A DNA stretch of 40,389 bases from an uncultured bacterium (GTDB lineage: Bacteria; Verrucomicrobiota; Kiritimatiellia; RFP12; UBA1067): the NCBI GenBank assembly GCA_902764415.1, contig CACWVU010000023.1, positions 1-40,389 of the forward strand. Direction: 5' to 3'. Positions 31,332-39,374 of this stretch are shown one piece after another. Under the pieces are notes generated by a model. It was not told the origin of the DNA. It was given only the letters and a program-made list of their open reading frames with translations, and made no database searches. A program made the position numbers and the translations under genes. Positions within the stretch are counted from its first letter, which is position 1, and each line of letters starts with the position of its first letter.

Positions 31332-31750
31332 AGTCCAGTAACATTCATCCAAGCATATACAGTAAGACATATACAGAAGGGGCTGACCCTTTTGTTCCTA
31401 TGACAACGAGTTACGTACTTCGCCATGCTCACGACCAAGTCATCAACACGTCCCAGAGAAACTTCGTCCAAACCCTTCCAAAGACTAACATCTTCAATCT
31501 TTTCAGCCACCCACTCTAAGAACCTTTTCCAACATGCATCATCAAAGGCATGATTACCTTCCTCCAAAATAGAATTGCATCGATAACTGCCCTCATCCCA
31601 TTTTTTAAATGAAAGCGCGGCACAGATAAGACTCTGTGCCCTTGACCGGTCAACACCAAGCAAATTCAACAACTTATTATAAATGTCATTCAGCCTGCCA
31701 GAAAACTGTTCGGCATTCATTTCATCACTTAATTTCGACAATGCTTTCAT
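31283..31750 (-). CDS. 155-aa unknown protein; 3' end formed by repeat DNA
   Basis: No family is recognised. Residues 1-136 are an ordinary soluble, mostly helical sequence (FSGRLNDIYNKLLNLLGVDR, then CWKRFLEWVAEKIEDVSLWK) with several Cys residues. The last 18 residues, from GLRGTL to RGRMRGG, come from the 12-bp repeats that fill 31283-31331, giving the four-residue period RGTL/RGSL/RGRM/RGG. The repeat thus supplies the tail and the stop codon, so the original C-terminus may have been replaced. The ATG at 31750 overlaps the stop of the DGQHR/TIR-like gene by 4 nt (ATGA), so it is coupled to it and could be a partner or antidote. Last gene of the island operon. Confidence 0.55.
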   Translation of the reverse strand: MKALSKLSDEMNAEQFSGRLNDIYNKLLNLLGVDRSRAQSLICAALSFKKWDEGSYRCNSILEEGNHAFDDACWKRFLEWVAEKIEDVSLWKGLDEVSLGRVDDLVVSMAKYVTRCHRNKRVSPFCICLTVYAWMNVTGLRGTLRGSLRGRMRGG

Positions 31751-33486
31751 AAACCATCTTCCGATTGACGCGCAGAGGCACCGTCTTCCGACGCAGGCAC
31801 TCCATCCGCCTCGACAGGTACGGCGACAACCGTCTCCAAGTCGACGCCGTTCTCGTCCAGATTGATACGGCTCTCTGCCCCAACCACATCCACGCCACGC
31901 ATTCCATTCAGAATTCCCTTAATGCGCGGCCGAACCAATGACTCAATTTCCGCCGAATCGACAATCTTCACATACGAATAACCGCTCAAATCAAATGGCG
32001 GATCTTCAATAGGTCCTTTCATGCCTGGGACATCTTCAGCCTTTTGCATATAAAACAAAACCCTATTCTTCGGCAAATGATGAAGAGCCATTCCAATTTC
32101 AACCATGACATTTGGGCGAAGACCTGTCATGTCTGCAACAAACAAGTCACTAGTGGGGAGCTCTTGGTCAATAGCATCCCGAATTGAAAAAGATCCACGA
32201 CGCATATGCTCCATATCTATAAGCTCAAGATTCTCCGCCTTCGCAACACTCTGCAATGCTTCAAATCTCGCGTCCGCCCTTCTCTTCTCGACCCCTGACT
32301 CAGGATACCACCTCGCAAGAAACAGTTTCTTTGGTAAATTCTCATAAACAGAATCAAATATCCTCAGCACCTCCTTCAATGATACAACAAGCGTTTTCTC
32401 TATGCCAAAACTTTCTATCCATGAACAAAAGCGAACACAACGAGTACTTGTACCTTTCGCAATTATTCCGCCGCAATGCTCCACTTCCGCAGGCTTACTG
32501 AACGACTTGCAATCTTGCCAATGATAATAAAATGCCGCAGCTTTGGCTACGCGGCTATAGTTTGCGCAAGCAGCTCCATGCCCACTAATCCAAATTTTCA
32601 ATTCCTTGTAAACATCGACACAAAAATCATGCAGGGATTGAACATCAGCAAAAGTGGTTTCTTTGCTTAACAGGGATTCGCCCAGCTCTTGGAAAAAGCA
32701 ATAGCATTCACTATCACAAATAAAATCCTTAACCACTAAGTCATCCATCGCACTCTCATACATTTCGCGGCAAAACACAAAGCTCGCTCCAAACGCATCA
32801 TCCGAGAATAACATTTCATCAGAATAAGTAGCCCTGTTCTTAATTATACCTTTGATATTCAGCTCCTTTGAAAGCGGCAAGGCCTTGAAGTTGATATTGG
32901 AAAAGTATTTGGCCGACTTTTCCTTCCATGGCGTCCCTTTCGGAAAGATGATAATGCAAAATGGAATCTGCCGCATCACAAAGTCACCTGCACAGGGAAG
33001 ACCATCCCGACTCCTTTTTTCATACTCCTCCAACACCCTTTCCGCCGCAACAAGACGATGATTGCCGTCAATTCGATACAAACACTTTAAGTCATCTGGG
33101 ATGACAAAGGACGCGGTACGAAATGCATTGTCCTGCACTGTATAAAATTTCGCAAAAACCTTTCCTATCCTATGCTGCCAATACTTCCCATAATTTCCAC
33201 TGTTTTTGGCGAGCGGTCCATTCTGCAGCCACGCATCCTCTTCTACTGATGCATCAACGACATCTAGAGGCAAGCACAAGATCAATTCCGGGAAAAAGAG
33301 ATTTTCCTTATCTTTGGTGTAAAAATTCATCAGATCCTGTACATGCACGTTATCTGGGCTCCGCTGATAATCGTCATCAAGCTGGGATATCTTAGCCAAA
33401 ACACCCAACGGCGCAAATCCACGCAAGCACCAACGCGCACCAAGGAACTGATCCAAGACGCCGCGCAATTCTACCTTTTGAGCCAT
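31747..33486 (-). CDS. DGQHR-like protein fused to a TIR-like (deoxyribosyltransferase-fold) domain
   Basis: A 579-aa two-domain protein. Residues about 30-245 resemble the DGQHR/DndB group, related to ParB-like folds: CLYRIDGNHRLVAAERVL has the family signature as DGNHR (140-144), and IIIFPKGTPWKEKSAKYFSN follows. A helical linker covers 250-380. Residues 386-525 form a TIR-like/nucleoside-deoxyribosyltransferase-like domain: KLFLARWYPESG, SIRDAIDQELPTSDLFVADM, GLRPNVMVEIGMALHH with E463 at the catalytic position, and NRVLFYMQ. Such domains cleave NAD or nucleotides in antiphage systems. The C-terminal 50 residues are acidic and GC-richer. It lies 35 nt from the DUF5655 gene and overlaps the next gene by 4 nt. 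Function inferred: sensor plus NADase-like effector. Confidence 0.65.
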   Translation of the reverse strand: MAQKVELRGVLDQFLGARWCLRGFAPLGVLAKISQLDDDYQRSPDNVHVQDLMNFYTKDKENLFFPELILCLPLDVVDASVEEDAWLQNGPLAKNSGNYGKYWQHRIGKVFAKFYTVQDNAFRTASFVIPDDLKCLYRIDGNHRLVAAERVLEEYEKRSRDGLPCAGDFVMRQIPFCIIIFPKGTPWKEKSAKYFSNINFKALPLSKELNIKGIIKNRATYSDEMLFSDDAFGASFVFCREMYESAMDDLVVKDFICDSECYCFFQELGESLLSKETTFADVQSLHDFCVDVYKELKIWISGHGAACANYSRVAKAAAFYYHWQDCKSFSKPAEVEHCGGIIAKGTSTRCVRFCSWIESFGIEKTLVVSLKEVLRIFDSVYENLPKKLFLARWYPESGVEKRRADARFEALQSVAKAENLELIDMEHMRRGSFSIRDAIDQELPTSDLFVADMTGLRPNVMVEIGMALHHLPKNRVLFYMQKAEDVPGMKGPIEDPPFDLSGYSYVKIVDSAEIESLVRPRIKGILNGMRGVDVVGAESRINLDENGVDLETVVAVPVEADGVPASEDGASARQSEDGL

Positions 33487-33521
33487 ATTATCAGTCCTCC
33501 AACCTTTGCAACTACTTAGCG

Positions 33522-34418
33522 TTAGTTCGCGTCATAGGCCTGACGCAAAAATGACTTGGACTTCTCAAAATCCGCACCAGACTGAAGACGCAATTCAACA
33601 TTGCCAGTGCCGTAGTGACCTTTCTCTGACACATCACGAGAAAATCCTTTTTCAAACGGGAATGTCTTCGGCTCAAGTTTGAGATGCAAAATCAGATGGT
33701 CGCTGAAAACCTCTGCGCAGACGAAATTCGAGCTCCTGCGAAACGCCTTATAGAACTTCAGCAGCGCGGGTGTGATGTCGTCACCAAAGCTCATGATAAA
33801 GTTCTCGACATCGCAATAGAGTTCCTTGATCGGCTTCGGTGCCGAGGCAAGCTTGCTGGCAAATGTCTGCTGCACTGCGGCAGAACCGGAGGCCCGCTCA
33901 ACCTTGCGCTTCACATTCGTGACATCATGCTCATCAACACGCTCGAGATACAGCAATTCAGACCCGAACATACGATATCGATAGAGTGATATATTCGCAT
34001 TCATCTGCTTGATCGCGCCCTGATCGAACTTCGTGAAATCGTTCGCCACGCAAATTACACGAGCCCCATCCCAAGCGATATCATCCTTGGACATCTTCTT
34101 GTGTAACCGCTCCTGCAACAGCACGATGAACGCATCCTTGTGATCCATGAGCCAGGCCAAGTAGAACAGGCCTTGGCTCATGACATTCTCGTCCTTCGAA
34201 CGCTTGTACTCAAAAATGACCGGCGCCTTGTTCTCGTCGATCCCGATTGAGTCCATGCGTCCGTCCGGGATAATATACTCCGACGCCAAGAACTGGACAT
34301 TGAAGAACCGATCCATGTTCTTCTCGATCAGCGTCTGAAGCTTCTTCTCCAGCTCCACCGCCGAGGACTTCAATTCCTCAATCTTCTGCCCAACCTTGAA
34401 CAACTTGATGTCTGCCAT
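33522..34418 (-). CDS. DUF5655 protein with PD-(D/E)XK-like nuclease N-terminus
   Basis: A 298-aa protein. The N-terminal coiled segment (KIEELKSSAVELEKKLQTLI) is followed by FLASEYIIPDGRMDSIGID and APVIFEYKRSKDENVMSQG, i.e. D55 and E70-x-K72, with a Gln further on; this is the layout of PD-(D/E)XK endonuclease-fold proteins. The C-terminal 100 residues are DUF5655 (ELYCDVENFIMSFGDDI, KGHYGTGNVELRLQSGADFE, RQAYDAN), a domain common in uncharacterised defence-related proteins. It probably acts on DNA or RNA; the nuclease call is inferred from motifs only. Start: ATG at 34418, 53 nt downstream of the FRG gene. Gene order suggests co-transcription with both neighbours. Confidence 0.75.
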   Translation of the reverse strand: MADIKLFKVGQKIEELKSSAVELEKKLQTLIEKNMDRFFNVQFLASEYIIPDGRMDSIGIDENKAPVIFEYKRSKDENVMSQGLFYLAWLMDHKDAFIVLLQERLHKKMSKDDIAWDGARVICVANDFTKFDQGAIKQMNANISLYRYRMFGSELLYLERVDEHDVTNVKRKVERASGSAAVQQTFASKLASAPKPIKELYCDVENFIMSFGDDITPALLKFYKAFRRSSNFVCAEVFSDHLILHLKLEPKTFPFEKGFSRDVSEKGHYGTGNVELRLQSGADFEKSKSFLRQAYDAN

Positions 34419-34471
34419 AACTCATCCTTCTTAATTTTGAGTGTCCTTTAACTCTGCCCACCATGCATCAA

Positions 34472-35476
34472 TTACTCAACTCGCTGCGTGTGGAAAATTT
34501 CCACCGGCTTGATATTGTCGTCCTTCGAAGACTTTGACAATAATTCCTTTTCCAACCTTAACAATTCTTGGTAACCGGTATCAAATATAGCCGGCGGAAA
34601 CATACTCACCGTAGAGAGTGCATGACTTTCTCCCAACCACGACAAAGCATCTTCTATGTCAATCCGTATTATTAACTTAACCATCCGACACATGTCAACC
34701 TCAAACCCCGTTGATGCATCGTAAGTCCTGAGCAAAACTCCATGTTGGACATGCGGACGAATATATTGCGAAGGAAGCGCATATCTGAGGTCAAGCACTT
34801 CGCCTTCTTCTCCAAAATTTAGCCCTGGAATAAATTGCTTATATAATGATCGTCGTCCGTTTTCCTTATCCCGATACATATTTATCGCTAAAACATATAT
34901 GTAAGCGAATCTTCTATCCGCTTCTTCATGTCTAGGATCTCTTAACGAATAATGAAGATGTTCCTCCCCACAAAGATTTTCACACCACGCATGATGACAC
35001 GCAAACCATAATGCCACCCAAAGATTGTCCACTGCATCGATCCATCTTGTTTTCGCCCCATAATGTTGCAACAATCCTTCAACTACAGCAGGATGCAATG
35101 TTCGAAGTACTTTTGAACTTTTCCGAACCTGGGCTATCATTGCCTTGATCCGTTGATTCCGTTTAACAATCGCCCCTGCTTGAGTACACCCTCTGTATAA
35201 CGCCGGCTGAAATGAATCACCATATAGTCGCTCTTGCCCACGAAAAAATACACGGCAATTGGTCTTTAAATCCTTACACAGTGAATACTTGCAATATCCG
35301 AGCGCCTTTATAAACATATGAAAATTGGTTATATGCAAAACATTCACCTCAGAAAGCTTATCCTTGGTGCACTTACTAAATTCATCGAAATAAGGTTGCC
35401 CCGTCTTGTCATCAAGTGGATTCCGTATGGAGCTTTCAAAACGCTCCATCAGATTCTTTTCACTAGAGCCGTTCAT
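34472..35476 (-). CDS. FRG-domain protein
   Basis: A 334-aa protein. The FRG domain is clear: CRVFFRGQERLYGDSFQPAL (FRG at residues 78-80) and, further on, VVEGLLQHYGAKTRWIDAVD near 131-150, with DNLWVALWFACHHAW. FRG domains occur in defence loci and phage-related regions and are of unknown chemistry. The end of the domain includes ALPSQYIRPHVQHGVLL. Start: the ATG at 35476 has GGGAG 5 nt upstream and begins 16 nt after DUF2513; an alternative TTG 14 codons earlier would overlap that gene. Low-GC codon use like the rest of the island. Confidence 0.85.
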   Translation of the reverse strand: MNGSSEKNLMERFESSIRNPLDDKTGQPYFDEFSKCTKDKLSEVNVLHITNFHMFIKALGYCKYSLCKDLKTNCRVFFRGQERLYGDSFQPALYRGCTQAGAIVKRNQRIKAMIAQVRKSSKVLRTLHPAVVEGLLQHYGAKTRWIDAVDNLWVALWFACHHAWCENLCGEEHLHYSLRDPRHEEADRRFAYIYVLAINMYRDKENGRRSLYKQFIPGLNFGEEGEVLDLRYALPSQYIRPHVQHGVLLRTYDASTGFEVDMCRMVKLIIRIDIEDALSWLGESHALSTVSMFPPAIFDTGYQELLRLEKELLSKSSKDDNIKPVEIFHTQRVE

Positions 35477-35492
35477 TTCTACTCCCGTTTTT

Positions 35493-35858
35493 TCATTTTG
35501 CGCATCCAAGATTTCCAATTGCCGACATCGCGCCGCTCTTCAACAACTCCGCCAACACATCAAAAGACACAGTAAGCGCAGCACTTTTAATCTTAGAAAG
35601 AACACCCCTCCATATCGTATCATTCCGCGCATTATCCAAGAACTCATGCCCCGCCCAAGTCAACCGAAGAATCACTGAAGCAACCGGTACGCCAACTGCA
35701 TTGCATACAACCTCGCCGACAATCAATTTTGCATCAAGCAAAATCGCGACATGCCCCGCCACCACATCTTGCCCATATTCTTCACAAAGCTCGTCGTCCT
35801 TGCCATCGGCTTCAGCAAGAAATAAAAGTTTCCGCACTAACTCCATGTCTCTCTTCAT
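35493..35858 (-). CDS. DUF2513 protein
   Basis: A 121-aa winged-helix-like protein of the DUF2513 family. Characteristic features: MKRDMELVRKLLFLAEAD at the start, then EYGQDVVAGHVAILLDAKLI and RLTWAGHEFLDNARNDTIWR near residues 83-102. The domain is common in phages and mobile elements and may be a DNA-binding or regulatory protein. The ATG at 35858 has AAGGCAGG upstream. It sits 33 nt after the KAP NTPase stop and 16 nt before the FRG gene, in the middle of the island operon. It could regulate the cluster or serve as an adaptor. Confidence 0.85.
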   Translation of the reverse strand: MKRDMELVRKLLFLAEADGKDDELCEEYGQDVVAGHVAILLDAKLIVGEVVCNAVGVPVASVILRLTWAGHEFLDNARNDTIWRGVLSKIKSAALTVSFDVLAELLKSGAMSAIGNLGCAK

Positions 35859-35891
35859 AGCACCTGCCTTACCACATTATGTTTGGGCACT

Positions 35892-38800
35892 TTAATCTTC
35901 CTCTGCCCGCGAATCCGCATGCCTTTGAAGGACATCTGGGTCATAACCATATGCCCTTGCGATTTTGCCAACCGCATCACGACATTCCCCAGAACCATCC
36001 TGTAATGCTCGAGACAAAGGCTCCTCCACAAGAATCTTATCCTCTGCACTTGGCATCCACAAATTTGCTTCCACACATTTTTGGTATACGGCAAGCAACC
36101 AATCCACCAACTGTCCAAATTGACTCGAAAGGATGCAATCCTTGTATCGTTGCATGCACTTCGAAGAATCTATAGCCGCAGAATTCAAACCAAACTTTGC
36201 ATAATCCAAATAATGGCTGTCCACCTCCTCAGGCCAAGACATATCCATCACTTTAACCGTCAATTTCTCTCCAAACTCAAATGCGAATCTTGGATCCAAC
36301 ATCTCTATAATGCACCTGAAAGATTCCACCTCTACGTTAGCTCTCAGACGTTCGAAATGTTCTTCTCGCGCTCCAAGCATAATCTTCTCTAAAGCACGCA
36401 ACACCTCAACACCCAACCTAAAATCAGGAACCAAATCAACAAGCCGCTTCAAAACTCGAACTGCATGGTTTTTCGTTGTAAACAAATCAACAAAATCTTC
36501 ACAGTTCATTTTCTCCACTATGGCAACGACCGCCGCAGCTTCATTATGATATTCACATTCATTATCAAGCAAGACTTCCAGCTCTGGCCAATACTCAACA
36601 AAAGATCCATCGTTCTGTAATATATCCGCCAACACAACATTATCCTTCTTAGCTTTATTCAACAACTGCACCATCGTCTTTCTATAGGTCTCAACATCCT
36701 CACCACAAATAGCACGGTAAAGTGCCATATGCGGCAACAGATCTTTACGCGGACAAACATAATCACCCCAATCATCCATTCCCAAAATCTTAGGCACCAA
36801 CGTCAGCAGCATTTTATTGTCCTTGCAAACCGCAAGGTTCCAGAAACGATCATGTAAATAATGTGCGTCAATTATACCAACAAAGACATCATCACATGAA
36901 CCATCTTTAATTGACAGGACATTACGAATGGCTTGCAATCCGCCACCCGCATTAAACGCATCCTGTTGAAGTCGTTTCGTTACAGCAGAACCGGGCTCAA
37001 CCAACTCCATCAAAATCGCAACACGACAAGCGACCTCGGGATTTGTGTTCCTTCCCACATAAGAATATATTTCGTATGAGGCCAGCAATTCTTTCAACTT
37101 CTCAATGGCAGCTCCTCCGGCATAAACAATTTCCAACAACACCTGAACCAACTGAGCAGTATTGGGCTGAGTGATTCGAGCGTTGCGAATGTTTTGTCGC
37201 AACCACGCCCAAATGGCGTCAATAACAATCGACCAATTCTGTTTTACATCACACTCTGACAAATAATGAGCAACCAAAAACACATACTGAGGGATGTCAT
37301 TGTTTGTCCCGATCATCTTTGCCAGTGTTGTTATCGCACTCTCTGGGGGACGAACCCACTGATAATATGAACCGAACAAATCCCCATTGATCAACGCGAC
37401 AAAACGCAAAAGCGCATTACCGTCTAAGGCATTGAGAACAACTCGTGATTTAACTTCATCAGATACGCTGGTGAGGATCGCTGCAAAGTCAGCAACCATC
37501 TCATCCGTCAACTCGCCTTGTCCCCTATTAACTTCATTTAATTGCGAGTTTAGCACATTATACAAGACCCTTAACACTTTTCTCGCCCGCTCAACATCTC
37601 CCATCGTGGACAAAACATCCAACAGTCCAACAACTTGCTGCATTTCAACATGATTGGAAACCGAAGGCAAGGCCAATCCTGCTTTTTCCGCAAACCACCA
37701 CATTTCTAAGACCTTAACCAACTTTTGATAAAGCGCCTGTAAATGCACTTTGCTAACTTTTGCTTTCGACATTATATTTGCAAAGCGCAAACACTCTAAC
37801 GACAATTGAGGATTCTGCCGATCAAACCACCCTACTCGTTGATTGATAATGTAATCCACAACATGCCAAAAGCCATCCCCATAACCTTTCTGCATCTTTA
37901 TAAATTCGTCAGCATTCTCATCGTTAATGGTCGTTTCTATTGGATCAACCAATAGCAACTGCCGTCCTAGTTTGGGACCAACCCCATACGTAAGCCCTGC
38001 AATATCGTCTTTAACATGTTCCGGCAACCCTGCAGCAACTGTTGCCGGAGGCCAACCTGCGTCCATTAATTTTTTTCTGACACCTTCAACAATGTTAGAA
38101 TCCAGAAAGCGTAACAGCACATAATAACACACACTTCGCAGATCAATACCCGAATCCGCAATCAAGTGCGTGACTGCAACCTGATTAAGATAAGTCTTTA
38201 TCTCTCGTGGAGTCGGAGAATCCGTTAATGAATCATGAACGAGGCATAGGACATCTATAACCTGTGATATCTTTTCGTTCGCCCACCCAACAAATAGCTT
38301 CTCAGCCTGCCCCCTAGCATATTGAACCCATGTGGACATAACTGGCGTTGGCACTTCAACTCGCAACTGAAAACACTTCTCAAAAAATGACTTAGCGACT
38401 GAGACATCAGACGAGTCTCCGTTCCCACTTGACACTTCCCACAGGCGTTTTAATCCCGACTCATCATACGGAACAATAATCCATAACTGCTTATACAAAT
38501 CCCCTGGCAGTCCACTACAATTATTTCGATTCTGCAAAAATGTCTGAAGTGTCGACCAAATTTTCAATGCATCTTTTGGATTGACTCGATCAAGATTATC
38601 TATTGCAATGATAAACTTCTTGTCCTTATTGCCATCAAGCATTGATAACACATAAGTCGTAAATAAGTTCTCAAATTCAATAGACGTGCGTTCGGCCTCT
38701 CGGGTGATTTTCTCATCTTCTGTGGCAGTGCCACTAGTTTCAAGAAATGACCACTGCTCCGGATCCCGGATATTCTTTCCCGACTTTACAATGCGCCATA

Positions 38801-39353
38801 TATTATAAAGGACAACAGCGAACGGCAACGAAACTAACGCACCTCCAACAACTAACGCCACCCACGACAACAAAGTCGTCATTGGCCGACAACAGGAGAG
38901 CAGCCCAACGCCCAATGTCGACCCTAACACCGAAACAAAGGCCCATATGCCAAGTCCTGTCGGCTTCCCTTTTAATTCAGTTGTCGTAATCCTTCTTTGA
39001 TTTGCAACTTCTTTACTTACATTCACAAGTTCAGCAACATCTCCCTTAAGCAAGCCGTTGTTAATTTGGCAAACGTAATGTCTCAACAATGATTCCAAAA
39101 ACGATCGTCGTAAAGCGTCGCCCTCATGTGCCCATGCATCAAACAAAAACAAATCCGCTTCTTTGCCAAGCTCCTGTTGCAATAACTTAATTGCGGTCGA
39201 CTTTCCACTACCCCATTCGCCTTCAAGTCCGATTGTCATTCCAGCATCAGACGAACGAATAACCTTAGCTAAAGCCACTGCAACTTTTTGGTGCGGCTGA
39301 TTGTCAAACAAATCCTCAGTAGCGGCAGACTCCTTTAAGAATGCATATCCCAT
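35892..39353 (-). CDS. KAP-family P-loop NTPase with membrane segments
   Basis: A 1153-aa protein. The N-terminal KAP NTPase domain has Walker A GLEGEWGSGKSTAIKLL (GEWGSGKS at residues 45-52), FDAWAHEGDALRRSFLES, two membrane helices inserted at about 133-155 and 162-187 (typical of KAP proteins), and Walker B KFIIAIDNLDRVNPKDAL near 246-262. The remaining 700 residues are long, helical and ARM/HEAT-like in feel without a known domain. KAP NTPases occur in antiphage contexts and may be membrane-bound sensors or effectors. The start ATG at 39353 has AAAGGAAGG about 7 nt upstream, and the gene begins 21 nt after the hsdS stop. It is the largest gene in the window. Confidence 0.85.
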   Translation of the reverse strand: MGYAFLKESAATEDLFDNQPHQKVAVALAKVIRSSDAGMTIGLEGEWGSGKSTAIKLLQQELGKEADLFLFDAWAHEGDALRRSFLESLLRHYVCQINNGLLKGDVAELVNVSKEVANQRRITTTELKGKPTGLGIWAFVSVLGSTLGVGLLSCCRPMTTLLSWVALVVGGALVSLPFAVVLYNIWRIVKSGKNIRDPEQWSFLETSGTATEDEKITREAERTSIEFENLFTTYVLSMLDGNKDKKFIIAIDNLDRVNPKDALKIWSTLQTFLQNRNNCSGLPGDLYKQLWIIVPYDESGLKRLWEVSSGNGDSSDVSVAKSFFEKCFQLRVEVPTPVMSTWVQYARGQAEKLFVGWANEKISQVIDVLCLVHDSLTDSPTPREIKTYLNQVAVTHLIADSGIDLRSVCYYVLLRFLDSNIVEGVRKKLMDAGWPPATVAAGLPEHVKDDIAGLTYGVGPKLGRQLLLVDPIETTINDENADEFIKMQKGYGDGFWHVVDYIINQRVGWFDRQNPQLSLECLRFANIMSKAKVSKVHLQALYQKLVKVLEMWWFAEKAGLALPSVSNHVEMQQVVGLLDVLSTMGDVERARKVLRVLYNVLNSQLNEVNRGQGELTDEMVADFAAILTSVSDEVKSRVVLNALDGNALLRFVALINGDLFGSYYQWVRPPESAITTLAKMIGTNNDIPQYVFLVAHYLSECDVKQNWSIVIDAIWAWLRQNIRNARITQPNTAQLVQVLLEIVYAGGAAIEKLKELLASYEIYSYVGRNTNPEVACRVAILMELVEPGSAVTKRLQQDAFNAGGGLQAIRNVLSIKDGSCDDVFVGIIDAHYLHDRFWNLAVCKDNKMLLTLVPKILGMDDWGDYVCPRKDLLPHMALYRAICGEDVETYRKTMVQLLNKAKKDNVVLADILQNDGSFVEYWPELEVLLDNECEYHNEAAAVVAIVEKMNCEDFVDLFTTKNHAVRVLKRLVDLVPDFRLGVEVLRALEKIMLGAREEHFERLRANVEVESFRCIIEMLDPRFAFEFGEKLTVKVMDMSWPEEVDSHYLDYAKFGLNSAAIDSSKCMQRYKDCILSSQFGQLVDWLLAVYQKCVEANLWMPSAEDKILVEEPLSRALQDGSGECRDAVGKIARAYGYDPDVLQRHADSRAEED

Positions 39354-39374
39354 GTCTATCCTTCCTTTCTCAAA

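Noticed and set aside
31225..31335. CTTTCAA and CGCGGCA repeats considered as a CRISPR array
   Set aside because: The units are 7 and 12 bp, directly adjacent, with no unique spacers and no cas genes.
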